Part shown: positions 51,501 to 63,308 of the stretch, piece after piece
Position numbering within the stretch: the stretch's first letter is position 1
Layout of the letters: the number at the start of each line of letters is the position of its first letter
From: Stichopus chloronotus
Lineage: Eukaryota > Echinodermata > Holothuroidea > Aspidochirotida > Stichopodidae
NCBI GenBank assembly: GCA_021234535.1
Contig: CM037842.1
Location: forward strand, 28,860,189-28,924,188
Direction of reading: 5' to 3'
Length of the DNA stretch: 64,000 nucleotides
Translations under genes and position numbers: made by a program
Notes under the pieces: model-generated
The model's database searches: none
Told to the model about the DNA's origin: nothing
What the model saw: only the letters and a program-made list of their open reading frames with translations

Positions 51501-53320
51501 GTTTCTAATAAAGTATCGGAATTAAATTATTTAAAAAAATATTGTGATTCTTTCATCCTTTCTGATATTTTTCTAGCAAGTTATGTTAAAAATAATTAAT
51601 AATTTTCATACTGTGGTGGAATGGTCTGTTGGTTTGATGAAAAAAGTGAAAACTTTTTTAACTTACATTGATTTAATTTAATGTACCTTATTTTAAGTAC
51701 GTTTTCTGTTCTCTTTCATACTTATATCAATTTCTAAATACTCGATGATTTCACTGCCTGTAACCTCATTTTGGCATTGGCACATTTCAACACTTACTGA
51801 AGCCACAGTAGAAATGTTAACACAATATTTTGTTGTTCATCTGTAGAACGATAAAGCCTCGACTTTACTCCACTAATCTATACACCACGGCGGTGCCAAA
51901 GAACATAATTTATCGAAAAAAGATTAAGTCTCGGTCCCTCAGAGTGATGTTATAATAATTAACGATATTTTTGTATCAATCTGACAGTATATCATGTATC
52001 CGATTCAAAATAGCATGTAAAAGGTTTACTATTTGGTCTGTACTAATATGATCGGCCATCGTCACCCCCTTTGAGTGGTATGCCAATCATCCACACATTG
52101 CTCACAGATTCATCTACAACTGAAAGTATTTGTTTTGTCGCACCTGAATTCATTATCAGCTTAGTGAAGCTAAATATGGAAAGGAAACAGTACATACCAA
52201 TTTGTGAAGAAAAAATATCCCTACTTTGTATTCTTTTAAAAATAAAAAGATTATCTTTTATGCGTCCTTCTAAACAGTTTATTTACCTTTCGTCTTCTTC
52301 ACATATATTTTTCATTTGTTTAGTACATATAATGTTATAGAGCGACTCAGTGCCAGTTAACTTACATCACATCCTTTGCGGCATGTTATTTAGTTGCCTC
52401 TATTACCTGTATAATACATATCTTTTTTGGCATCGCATACCTTTTCTTCTTTTATTCGTAGCTGTGAATAAAGTTGTATCCCTGTAACCTCTCAGTTCTC
52501 TGTTTTCTTATTCTCACTTTGTCATTTCAATACAAATAATTTCACTCAGAAACTCCTCTGTCAACAACAAATATTGAGTTGACATTCTAATTCAACTTAA
52601 AAACCATGTCAAGGAATGAATACCATGAAAGAAATGTTTTCATACGAAACCGTGTGGACACTGTAATGCTTTATGAAATTGATATCTATTAGACAATAAG
52701 GTCAGCTTATTACTTTACTTTTCTTCATAAATGATAATCTTTGTACAGATGTGGGTACGTTGACCTACTGTAAAACAGATTCTACTCAACGATGACACAA
52801 CGTAGGGAATACAGTTGAATCAAAAGTGTCCAATTTAAAATTTTAACACTAAGATCCGGAAATTTAGAAATCCCAAATAAAATAGAAAAAAAATTGTAAT
52901 GAGCAAATTGATTTATGAAAAAAGAACATATTGTGAACACATTTTTTCTCATTGAGATGTTTGGAAACCATCCTACGCAGTTATGTATTACGTTGAAGTT
53001 TCTTCATTAACAGACCCCCTCTATAAATAGGTCTCATTAGTTTTAACAACGTAAGTGATTGATAATGGTGTCAATGCGAAACGTAAACACAAAGTAAGTG
53101 GTTGAAATACGCAAACACCTGATATTGATCTATATACTGCACTGTATTGCATATGACAAGTAAAGAAAAATACTGTAAATACGTATGACGGAGAATTAAG
53201 TTTGCTATTTGAAGTAGTTTGTTCACATTGAGCAATTTCAAGGTACGTGATCCTCGTACTCAGCTGTATGTATCTTTGCGTATTGAATACCAAAATTGAG
53301 ACCCTTTTCGTACCTCTCAC
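45555..53320 (-). other. Non-coding stretch, possible intron of the cystine-knot-like gene
   Basis: Contains the 22-bp minisatellite at 47318-47592 and irregular ttacatg-type repeats at about 47040-47165. A phase-0 exon-like alternative ends with CQFC and a stop near 49070, behind an acceptor at about 49195. No other coding sequence was recognised. Confidence 0.4.
47318..47592. repeat. 22-bp minisatellite
   Basis: About 12 copies of gtgttatcattagtcagtca plus gt, with recurrent swaps between tcattagtcagt, tcactagtcaat and tctctagttaat, as if two sub-types alternate. Confidence 0.9.
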
Positions 53321-53472
53321 AGCGTGGTTGGTTCTGAACAATCTTTCACATGTTTTCTGTGTGTGTATCGATTTATCATTTTCCAATTTGAAAACCTTAA
53401 CAAAATTATCGGAATCGATCATTTTTAAGATGTCAATCACCTTACGGCTACTTGGGTCACAAGGAGCCTGCC
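53321..53472 (-). CDS. Putative second exon of a cystine-knot-like secreted protein
   Basis: This exon starts in phase 1 after aacattaacacttcaag, with a good branch-point word (tgctaac) about 24 bases upstream. Joined to the first exon it restores a Gly codon and reads QAPCDPSSRKVIDIL. The segment then gives NFVKVFKLEND and HTQKTCERLF, with two cysteines 37 residues apart (C67 and C104). The C-x-P-x4-V-x-D-I start resembles the first strand of PDGF/VEGF domains, while the 36-residue gap between cysteines equals that of Spätzle-type domains, so the family is unresolved. The proposed donor is GCT|GTGAGA (GT at 53320-53319, phase 0); an alternative is GAGAG|GTACGA eight bases further. The frame stays open for 157 codons in all (53021-53494), longer than expected by chance here. 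No CGGCC motif is present, which argues against a standard VEGF. Confidence 0.4.
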
Positions 53473-54430
53473 CTTGAAGTGTTAATGTTAGCAAATATGT
53501 TCATTCTGACTTGGACAGAAAAAAACTAACTTTATTGTCGAGAGCGTTGTAATTGTGGACATTTACAAACTTTGGTAATATCGATTAGTATCGATTTTGT
53601 CAATCATATCAATATTATTTGCTTCTCCGAGAGCTAACATTTTTATTGATGGCCAAAAAGTTGTTAGGACATCCATTGATAATTTTTAGGGAGTGTTTTA
53701 TATTTACAACTTGGATAAAGTGGAAGGCTCAGATCAACTGAGTCTTTTGGTATATTATTTTATACGTTTGTCTGTCTACCCGTCCGTCTGTCATTCTATA
53801 CAATAGATCCTTACGTAATCCTATAGCGTTCCTTAGAAAATTGTATATTTCTATCTTTTGTGCTCATGCATATCGTGCCAAGACGTGGACCTACGTGGAG
53901 AATACCAACCATATTCAAATAGATAAAGGTTTAGTAGTTCTTTCACTAATTGGTTGCTACCTCGTATAGAGAAATTTCTCGTTGGACATGCAGGAATGAA
54001 CATGAAAATTTATCGGGGAAATAAACCAGTCAGTTACTTTTGTTGAACCACTTAACCCTAACACAAACTTTTGAAAGAATTACGTAATCGCTACTTTACT
54101 GAAAAATACATTTTTACATGCTATTCGAAGAACGATATCATAATATGAAATTAACATGTATGTCTAACAATGTTTGTAATATGAAAGTAATATGTATCTC
54201 TAACGATATTTATTGACAGCATCATCCAGCTGAACTGGTATCAGTTTCAAATGACCGATCCTTTCCTCTCTAATGCATACTGTAGTAATATGTATATCAA
54301 ACGACAGAAGGAAAGTTGTCGAGATATATTGCTTTCCTTGCACATTTGTTTACTTATGACAGTATACGTTAAGGCACAAACAGAAGAGAAAATACACTAT
54401 TCAAAATACTCTAAAACTTGAAAAATAATA

Positions 54431-54550
54431 CAACAATGTGGTTGTTGTGGCTGATCTGACTCCTACGTAGATAAAGTACGCCACTTCAAACAACAATGTG
54501 GTTGTTGTGGCTAATCTGACTCCTACGTAGATGAAGTACGCCACTTCAAA
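54431..54550. repeat. Exact 60-bp tandem duplication
   Basis: Two head-to-tail 60-bp copies (54431-54490 and 54491-54550) beginning caacaatgtggttgttgtgg and differing at only two positions (ctgatc/ctaatc and gataaa/gatgaa). Each copy begins with the near-palindrome caacaatgtggttgttg. The high identity implies a recent duplication. Confidence 0.95.
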
Positions 54551-55249
54551 ACGCTAGATTCTGCGTAGCTTACCTCTCTGAAGAAACAAGGCAAATCGTA
54601 CACGGTATTTGCATCATTTTTTATGTAAATTAACATTAAAATTTTAAATTGAAGAAAGCCAGCTTGAATACCTTTATAATCAGGTTTTATTCACGAATGA
54701 TACATAACTCAGGAGTATGCAGTTTGAAGTAATACGATTCTCCTACAGGGGCCAATAGATGATTCGCAGACTCACATATAAGCAGGTCGATACGCACTGT
54801 CATGTCTATTGGGAACGAGGGACTTCACTTTTTGTAAAGTTGAAAACGGAAATACAAATATGTAAAGTGCTAGTGAAAACCTGAGCCACTCAAGCCCAAA
54901 TCGAGTTTCATTTGCTTTAACTATCATTTTTTTTTTTAAATGTATACAACAAACTACAGAAGAAGGCAGACAATGAAAACTATATTGACTAGACTCATTC
55001 CATGCCAGTAATAAATATTGACGAAGTGGCCAATTAAAGCCAGCCAGCTGAGAAATGAGAGAGGAACACCAGGCAGAAACGATGGAGGCCAATAAAAGGC
55101 AAAAGGCTCAATTTGTTGGGAATGTTTTTCTTTTCTCCTATCAAATTCTCGTAACGTTTTTTCTCCGGCAAGTTAATTAAGCTCAACTATTTTATCACTT
55201 GGTATATAGCAACATGTCTCGGTTACGTCAACATCGTCTAGGCTAGCAA

Positions 55250-55920
55250 TTGGAGTTATGTGAAGTAATGTTGCTGATATTACTGTTTAATTAAAATTAC
55301 TGTAGTTGTTATTCGTATAATCACTTTTATAAATAGCTCTTTCACAATGAGTGAGAGCATTAGGCTGCAATTTTAATTATGCTGTTGTAAAGTTGTCATC
55401 ATTGATGTTGGTAAGTCACTGATTTACCGTGCGTTATCGTTTTGAAATAAGTGATTGTTATTACTTTCTCTTTTGTAAGTCGAGCTGTCTTTGTTTTAAT
55501 GATTGATGTTGGATGTTGCTGTCGATATTCTCGTAAGTATGTATGGCTTGCAGGTTTATTTAATGTTATCTCTTTCTTAATAGATGATGCTTTAATTTTT
55601 TTTTTTTTATATATTCCGCCTTACGTAATGTTGTTTCCTGTTCTTGTGTATAATGTTGTCAATACTTAATGCAGTGATGTTATTGCTATTTGTTAACTAT
55701 ATTTTTGCCTTTATTTGTCGATCTTACTTCTTTCAAGACAGTGTGAGGTTATATACATCGTTATTGCCTATATTATCAAAGAGTTTCTATTGTAGTTACT
55801 TTGTTTGCATTGCTTATACTATTGCCGTGGTCTTACAATTACTGCTGTAGCTGATGTGGTTATTGCCCTGTAAAAAAGATGTTATTTATGAAACCTTAAC
55901 ACTGCTGCCGCCGACGTTGT
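55250..55920. other. T-rich degenerate sequence with hydrophobic frames
   Basis: Degenerate gttatt/gttgtt words make this stretch T-rich. Two overlapping plus-strand frames (55451-55669 and 55644-55850) look like membrane proteins only because T-rich codons encode Phe, Leu, Ile and Val. No start context, splice site or motif supports a gene. Confidence 0.5.
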
Positions 55921-58782
55921 CTTTGTTGTAGAGTTCAATGGGAGGACTGCACTGCAACAGAGCGGGAACACCATATACATATTTGGTATTTTCATTTTGC
56001 TTCTCCTAGATGCTGTGGACTACATGTTGACAATAAGTACGAAACGTTTTGAGAGCAATTGATGAAAGTGCAGTAGGCCGATGCTTGTCTCACTATGAAA
56101 CACTCTTGGAGTCAACACCCGACTAAATGAACCGTTTGTCTCGTTCTGATGAATGATAATCATAGTTGACGTAAATGAGTCTTTGTAAGCCAATGAAACA
56201 TTCTGCATAATTTCTAGCAGGTGAAATTTCTTCACTTTAGCCAATTATACACATCCTAGTAAGTTGCCGTATACAAAGTGCCTCAGGTGGTGAAAAGGTA
56301 CACCCGAAATTTCACAAAATCGATTTTTGTAATAGACTTGTTGTCAAAATTTCGTCAAGACGTCACAACAGGTTAGTCAAGACATGTGACTGAATGACTC
56401 ATTTTTTTTCAAACAGTAAAAGGCTGTGCAAATTTTGCGTGCTCTTTTCTACGGTTTGTCCCACAAAATTACCCTCATTTGCTTGAAAACTCTCACACAC
56501 CGGTCATTGTTTATGTGCTAGTAGTAGGAAATGAAGCTTTAGCATCCATAAGATGTTCTTTGAGAAAGAGAAAGGGCAGTGAGTTTGAGTATCATAGTGA
56601 GTTTAATTCATCCAACTTAGATGAAATCAAATATGTACACGTGACATCTTCCTAAGCACATATGATACTCGTTGCAGCAATAATAAGTATATGGTCTGAA
56701 ATTGAGCTGACACGCAATGCATACACTATACTAAGCGCAGAAATAATGAACACACGATATGAAATCGAACTAGCAATTTTTACATATACTATACTACTTA
56801 CAGCAAAAAATGAGCATACGATGTGATATGCAAACTGTCAAGATATGTACATACAACGTACACTAATTACGGCGACGATGAGCATGTGATATGAGATTGA
56901 ACTATTATCCTCCTCAATTGGACTTCATCCCTTCGTAACTGAAGATGAATGCCATCGGCTAGATAATAAGACAGATCAGATGAAACTCCCCTCTACTCCT
57001 CCTTGTTCAATGAGTCATCATCTTCAAAAAAGTACTTTACTCGGAAGGATCATTTGCATATTTTATTCTCAGAGGTTTTTTCTTTTGTTTTCTTGGACCA
57101 TGATATCCAGAATTATAGAATTTACAAGTATCTATAGGCCTAGAAGTGAAATAGTTGTATATATGATATCCTTTGTAATTCTCACAAGCTTACAGAATTC
57201 CCGTAAGGAAAATTACTTGAAAAATTGCTCTAGGACTAATACATAATGATGAAATGAATAAGTTTAACGTAAACTATGAATGGAAATTTTTGGTTAGAAA
57301 AATAATAAAAAACGACATTTGAAGAAAGGCGTGCAGTATTGATAGAGCCTCGAAGAGATGTAAAAATAGGATATCCTTATTTTTCTTCCAGGTTCGGTAT
57401 TGTTCGTTTGTATTTCATAATCGTAATTCATAATGATATCGTAAATCAAAATAGTAGTTCATAATGCTTTTATCTACTTACCATCTGATGTTGTCGTAAT
57501 GAGGAAGATGGGACTATTGACAAAGGATATGTAAAACAACATCGTGTTCTGTTTAGTCTTTCTCAGAATTAGTAATCGAATCCTGTATTGATTTTAGTAG
57601 AAAATGACTTAAGAACAGATAAACTAACTGGACAGCATATTGTTTATATGTATTCTTTTTTTTTCTTTGTATAAGAAAGGGAAAGGGAATACTCAGAATT
57701 TGAACGTGTTTTCATTTATTTTATTTGTTGATCGCCAACACTTTGGTCGTTAAATTCACTTTGTATTCGCTTTTTATTATCTTTCAATGACATGTTTCTA
57801 TGGCTTATTTGACAATGGACTGCGGAGAATCTTGTAGGTCTCTAAATAAGTCTTTCTCACAGATACTTTCTCCAATTTACCAGTTTTAAGTGCAAAAAAA
57901 ACCCCCAAAACACTGTCTTCCTTTGGTTCATCTCTAGACCAAGTCAATGTTTGTGCAAAAGGTTTCTTCATCGACAAGTAGATTTAACTGCTGATTGTAA
58001 AACCCATTTCATGTGAGGGCTCAATTCTTCAATTTTTCTGACCCTTGGATTTAAACACTCCAATTATAAGCCTCAAACCAGGGATGATAATAAAAGAAAA
58101 CAGTTACTGAAAAAATCAGACATGAGATTTAAGAAACAGAATTACAAACTAATTAACCAACCAAATAAAAAACTTACAGATAAAAAATTGTATATAAGCA
58201 ATGAAAAACACAAGAGGACAATCGACGGAGTTGCATCTTATTCCTATCGTTGTCCATAATGTTTCGCTCTTTTACAAGTATGTATTATAGTAGATCGAGA
58301 GCTAGAACAACCAGCGCTTTACATTATACACATACATAGTGCATTGGTACACGTAGCTAGGCACAGCACACTCGGCCATGGATGTGTAGATAACGAGCAG
58401 ATGTTGAGTGAATGTACCAGTCATGCGTGCTCGTCAAAGTACATATTCCCATGTAGATCGCGTGTGCATCAGAGTAATCCATTGATTTCCCTTATTTCTC
58501 TTATCAGTGATATAACTCAATTTCTTTTCCCACCAAAACGCACTGTAAACCAATCAAATCCCTGGCTACATGTAACAATAAAAACATACTGAGTATGGGT
58601 ATTACCAAAAGAATGTATAATGACAACGTATTAGATGTAATCGCTCAGCGCAAACATGGTTGCATAGGTTGAAATATTAAGTCATGTTGTATGAAAAGAT
58701 GGAATAGGTAAATGTGATAAGTGTAGTACAAGTTGCACTTCGTACTACAGAATCTACCCTTATGTATTATGTACTCTATTGA

Positions 58783-58799
58783 CCAATGACGTCACCAAT
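58783..58799. promoter_or_regulatory. Palindromic CRE between two CCAAT words
   Basis: TGACGTCA at 58787-58794 is a full cAMP-response element. CCAAT overlaps its left edge (58783-58787) and CCAAT directly follows it (58795-58799). CRE and CCAAT boxes are typical proximal promoter elements, but no transcript start was identified nearby. Confidence 0.3.
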
Positions 58800-58938
58800 C
58801 GAGTGAACAGTACATATCACAATCGGGTACCTCAGGCTAACGACCAAGTTTGAACGTCATTAAACTAACTGCCAGGAGTCTAAAAAGGAAATCGCAACAC
58901 AATTTTCAAAGCATTTTACCGATTAAAAATGTAATCTC

Positions 58939-58958
58939 TGACCTTTGACCTCTGACCT
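58939..58958 (-). promoter_or_regulatory. Triple AGGTCA direct repeat with 1-bp spacing
   Basis: On the minus strand three perfect AGGTCA half-sites are separated by single bases (two overlapping DR1 sites). DR1 is the preferred arrangement for RXR, HNF4 and COUP-TF type nuclear receptors. More AGGTCA words occur near 58992 and 59161 on the plus strand. It may be part of a dispersed repeat rather than a selected enhancer. Confidence 0.35.
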
Positions 58959-59233
58959 TGAATATTGATGGGGACACAACTTCAGACCATAGGTCAGCTA
59001 TCTACCAACTTTGCCCCTCATCGGCTTTGGGATCTAGGTCCGCAACTTCTCCTGGAGGAGTTGCGGACGCAAACATTTGAAATTGAAATTTTCTTTCCCC
59101 TCACACGGACTTACACACACACATCTTCTCACATTTGACCCCTAACATAATGGGGGGTCCCAGGTCACCTTAAGTAATATACCACTTACACCCCCATATA
59201 TATCTCATATCTCATATATCAACTGTGCAAAGT

Positions 59234-59262
59234 GTTACCATGGCAGCCGTTACTATGGCAAC
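59234..59262. promoter_or_regulatory. Two adjacent RFX X-box-like motifs
   Basis: GTTACCATGGCAGC (59234-59247) and GTTACTATGGCAAC (59249-59262) are 15 bases apart and both match the RFX X-box pattern GTNRCC..RGYAAC well, the second almost perfectly. X-boxes mark cilia-gene promoters in animals, but no adjacent coding start was recognised. Confidence 0.35.
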
Positions 59263-60581
59263 CGGAGAGCCATAATACATTTTAATGTCCCTAAGCAACT
59301 GCAATATCTCATTCCATTGAATCACACGCATAGGATGTGATAATAACATATTTAAACAAAAGAAAGAGACCAACGAGATAAACAGTAAAAACAAACGGAC
59401 AGTCAAAAATAAATTTAAGTAATTAAAATGTAAACAAATGATCAGTAATAGTGATAAAAACACAAAGAAAAAAGTGAAGCATCGTATATCGAATATGCAA
59501 ACAAAAAATACAAGAAGTTAAGAAAACAAGCAAATGATTAGTGATATTGATAATAAATACTTAAAAAAAGTAATGAAAAAATGAAGAAAGTCTATGCCCT
59601 AGGGAAACTAAACTTACATCAAGTACCCTTAATCGGTAACCCAAGAATCCAAGAAAAAGAAAACACAAGTAAAACAAATTCCATCAGATTAGTTAATTAA
59701 CAGGTAATGATACGAATATGTGTCAGTCAGTGAATACATGTGTCATATTACAAGTAACAGCATGACCGTCCTGTAATATTATCGTTATAATATAATACTT
59801 ATCCTTTTAGAAGATAGTTGTCATCAACAAATAATAAGCTCCCATAGTTTCTTTAATCATTTCCAAACTTATATGAAAGTTCTGTACTGTTCAAAATGGT
59901 CACTCGGCCAGTTTTCACAACGTCTATTTTCTGTTGTTTAATGTTTAGAGACAAATACTTCCACAATGTCAACCGACTTTACGTGTCATTAAGCTCAAAT
60001 TGACAGCAGTCTGCAAATCCTAGATCTCTACGGACATTTCTCTTTTCTCATTCTTGTCATAGAGTTACCTAAGGGGGGCGTCAAACGATTTCTTCTATTT
60101 ATAAGTGAGCTGTGAAACAAAAAACTGCAAATTCAAACTCACTTATTCAAATATGATCCAAACTTCATTACTTACTTGTCCGAGTTTAATCTTTGGTGTA
60201 ATTTTCTAGTTTCATATATATAGTTGTGTGTTTCTTCTAATTCATATCTAAGATGACACAGATAAGGGAGTTTCAAACTCGAGGTCATCGCCCCTTTGCC
60301 TTCTAAGTATCTTTCTGTAACCACGTGCTGTGGTTCTGTGACATTTTTGACCCACGGAGAAAGCTCGAAAAGTATCTTGCTCTGATCACCAACCAGATGA
60401 AAGGTATCTCGGTACGCTGACGTTGCTCAGTAAGAGCTAATAATGAATTATTGAGAATTTACCATAACGGGATATCGGGTCTTCAACAGACAACATAGCT
60501 TAAGCTGTTAATTAGACTGTTTGAACAGAATTAGTATTGTTGTTACAATTGAAAAATTTTAGATGCTTCGTATTGTTTCAG

Positions 60582-60879
60582 GGAGAAAAAGAAATCCCGG
60601 AAAGGCTTTTTTTGTTCGATTTATATGTTACTTATATTGCCACACTTGCAGATCAAACGAAATAGTCGTAGATTACAGCGCCAAAGGTATTTATATCACT
60701 CACTGATGATATTAATAATTCAGGAGATCTTTTATGGGGTAGAGGACTTTTTGCAAAGAAGGAACAAAAACCAGCAGTTTGAATTAATAGGGCGTAGGGA
60801 TTATGTGATCAATGAAAGCAGGCACATGCAACCGGAAGACGCTCCCACACACACCCACAAACCCATTTCAAGTGGTTAA
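60582..60879 (+). other. Open segment behind a splice acceptor, unknown
   Basis: After cgtattgtttcag one frame remains open for about 99 codons to a TAA at 60877-60879. It contains EIFYGVEDFLQRRNKNQQ and ends PTHTHKPISSG. A second frame (GEKEIPERLFLFDLYV...) is open for 26 codons. A better-looking acceptor sits inside at 60650. It lies 1 kb upstream of the exon-like segment at 61832 on the same strand, but no donor gives a convincing phase match. Confidence 0.2.
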
Positions 60880-61008
60880 AATTCTGCTTTAGGGGGAGAG
60901 AAGCATCGTCCAATCAAGTAACTAGAACAGAAATAACTGATACCGCATATTGTGAGACAATTGTTTCTAGGTGACAGTTTGTACCCGGAAAAACGTTTTA
61001 AAAATTTT

Positions 61009-61230
61009 TTCTTTACTGAAGGAAATTTGGGATACTCTTTACTGGGGGCATTATTCAGTGATCCTTTTTACTAGGAGACACTCTTCACTGAAGGAAACTT
61101 TCTGCTGAGGGGATGCACTGAAGACGTTATTTCTGAACCCCAGGGGACACTTTTCACTGAAGGACACTTCCTGTTGAGGGGATAATTTTACTGGATGTTT
61201 TATGAGACCTTTTTTTACTAGGAGGACAGT
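61009..61230. repeat. Degenerate tandem repeat, about 67-bp spacing
   Basis: ttcactgaaggaaactttct at about 61086 and ttcactgaaggacacttcct at about 61153 each run into a gaggggat word; a weaker ctttactgaagg copy lies near 61010. The overlapping 77-codon minus-strand frame with duplicated SFSE segments is explained by the repeat. Confidence 0.6.
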
Positions 61231-61831
61231 CTTTACAATGTGCAACTTTCTGATGGCAGATGTCTTAATTGACAATGTAAACAATTGTTTTTAAATATTG
61301 TGACCCACGAACAAACACGAAAAGGAAAACAGACCACGTCACTGTTATTTGGTTTTTATGAGACCTTTATTTATCAAGTAAGCCATCAACAATAGTTAGA
61401 TAAGTTTTTATGTTTAGGTGACCTATCACCTTGTAAAACAGAAATGCAATTTTCGGTGTTGTGAGTGACAAGGTTGACAGTTTTAAATGAACAGAAATGC
61501 AACAATATTTTCTATTTTTTTATTCATGTCTACAGCTAATCTTGAATCATTTCTGTAAATAATTATTCTTTTTGTCAAATGCGGTTACTGTAATGTGAAC
61601 CGGAAAGTATGAACAATTGCCAAAACGTTACACGGAGGTTTCGACCAAATAATGTAAACGTGATATGTTATTAAATGTATCACCCTTGGTAAAACGAAAA
61701 AGAAGAAAAAGGATTGACATGTGTTTCAATCTTTCCGTGTGTGCCTTCTCTCAAGTATAATTTATCTACACTCATTTAATTAAAACAATAATGTCACATT
61801 ATTTTTTTTCTCTCTTTAATTTTATCTTCAG

Positions 61832-61996
61832 GATTCTCTTGATGAAACCAGTTCCGGAAACCGATCCGTGGTCTTCTTCCGTTCGGTCATAGGTTATGGA
61901 TCTGTCATGGTGTCACGTGAACAACGCTTACTTCAGTCCGTAGCCAGCATTTGCATCTGTTCACGAAAGAACGACAAAACACCGACACTTGATTAA
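61832..61996 (+). CDS. Putative exon with stop codon, product unknown
   Basis: A very strong acceptor (ctctctttaattttatcttcag) is followed by 54 open codons in phase 0 and a TAA at 61994-61996. The product begins DSLDETSSGNRSVVFFRS, contains GYGSVMVSREQRLLQ and SICICS, and ends KTPTLD. GC content here is visibly higher than in the flanks; the other two frames stop early. A good donor, AAG|GTAAAT, lies at 62017, so the transcript may carry a 3' UTR intron. The whole 186-base segment could instead be a non-coding exon. I do not recognise the family and found no certain upstream exon. Confidence 0.35.
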   Translation, partial: DSLDETSSGNRSVVFFRSVIGYGSVMVSREQRLLQSVASICICSRKNDKTPTLD

Positions 61997-62754
61997 GATC
62001 AGACTTTACGAAAGAAGGTAAATATGTAAGACTTTTTTTAACTTTCGGGGTAATAATTGGCGCGCCACATTTTCTCTTGGACGCAATGGGAAAACAATAT
62101 ATAATTAAGGGTTACATACTTACAGTGGGCCCCAAAGAAGTGTACCTGTAATTGCTCAGTAACACGTGTTAGAATTCTTAACTGCTTACAATGGTACTGT
62201 ACATCTGCTGCCACCCAATTTAGCTAGCATTCGAAATGTCTTACATATCATTTCCACTTTAGAATCTTACCCTTAGGGTTTCGTCCTCACATTCCTGAAG
62301 CATGTGATCAGCTCGCTTGTTTTAAATTCAATTAATTAATTCTCTGTGGTATTAGACTTTTTTTCAATGATATCCTTGTTTGAAATTCTCACTTCAATTC
62401 ACAGACTAAGGTTCCAAACTGAGGACTCTTTTCAAATGTTAACCACAAGTAAAAATAAATAAACCGCAAATGAAATTAACCAGTACGAAGAACAAAACTT
62501 AGTATAACGTCTTTCACATTCCTTCTTTTGTTATTTTCTTTTATCTGTATTATGACGCCGACTATCCTATCCATGGAAGCAAACCATGATATTTTACAGA
62601 TTGTAGATTCATAACCAGCATTAACCGATTAAAAACATTTATAAAGTCATGTTCTGTAAAGCGCCCATGACCAGATAGTACCTAGCTCATCATGGGTCAT
62701 TTGGTTTTACCACGCTCATCACCATTAGTTGACAAAGACGTCAACCTTTCCGTG

Positions 62755-62768
62755 GTTGCCATGGTGAT
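62755..62768. promoter_or_regulatory. X-box-like motif
   Basis: GTTGCCATGGTGAT, close to the RFX X-box consensus. It lies about 740 bases downstream of the plus-strand exon-like segment at 61832-62017 and about 1 kb from the signal-peptide exon at 63754. Other X-box-like words occur at 31947-31960, 35285-35298 and 59234-59262. Confidence 0.2.
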
Positions 62769-63031
62769 TGATACTCACTATATGAGCAGATTCCATGTTG
62801 GCTGATCTGTTCTTCTCCCATAAATTGACAGAAACAGCCAGGTTCACTTTTGCACTCTAATTAATGAAAAGGAAACAACAGAAGTAATCCGAACAGGCAA
62901 ATAAATATGAGCTGACTCACTGTTTATTATTTTTCTTTGTTTGTTTCAAAGTAAAACTTTCATCAAATTGTTTTCCTTTTCAACTTGTACAATTTATATC
63001 AATTAAATAATTTGTATAACATTTTTGTATC

Positions 63032-63050
63032 TTATATATTCATATATACT

Positions 63051-63081
<31 letters not shown>

Positions 63082-63085
63082 TCAT
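63032..63085. repeat. (TA)n-rich microsatellite
   Basis: Imperfect TA dinucleotide tract interrupted by catata words. Confidence 0.85.
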
Positions 63086-63308
63086 ATACTCCAGATCAAT
63101 GAGTTGAGAGTCAATTATATTTTCAGTATATATTGGTATTACATATTTCTTTTAGTTTTCTGTATCCAGTAATATTTTATTGTCTTCCCACCCACGTTTT
63201 GTTTCTCTGATGCAAGAGTTAACAAGCAATAAGGTGCAAACATTTTCTTTTAATAGTTGTGAGTGAACAACACCTATGCAGTATTCTCATGAAGAAAAGA
63301 CGAACCCT

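Noticed and set aside
53247..53477. 76-codon plus-strand frame
   Set aside because: Overlaps the putative minus-strand exon at 53321-53472 and is explained as its opposite-strand shadow.
55451..55850. Two overlapping hydrophobic plus-strand frames resembling membrane proteins
   Set aside because: T-rich composition alone gives Phe/Leu/Ile/Val codons; no conserved motif, start context or splice signal.
62124..62145. 22-base microexon between a CAG acceptor and a GTAAGT donor on the minus strand, considered as exon 2 after 63754
   Set aside because: Too short to trust, adds no recognisable sequence and would disturb the phase match with 53472.
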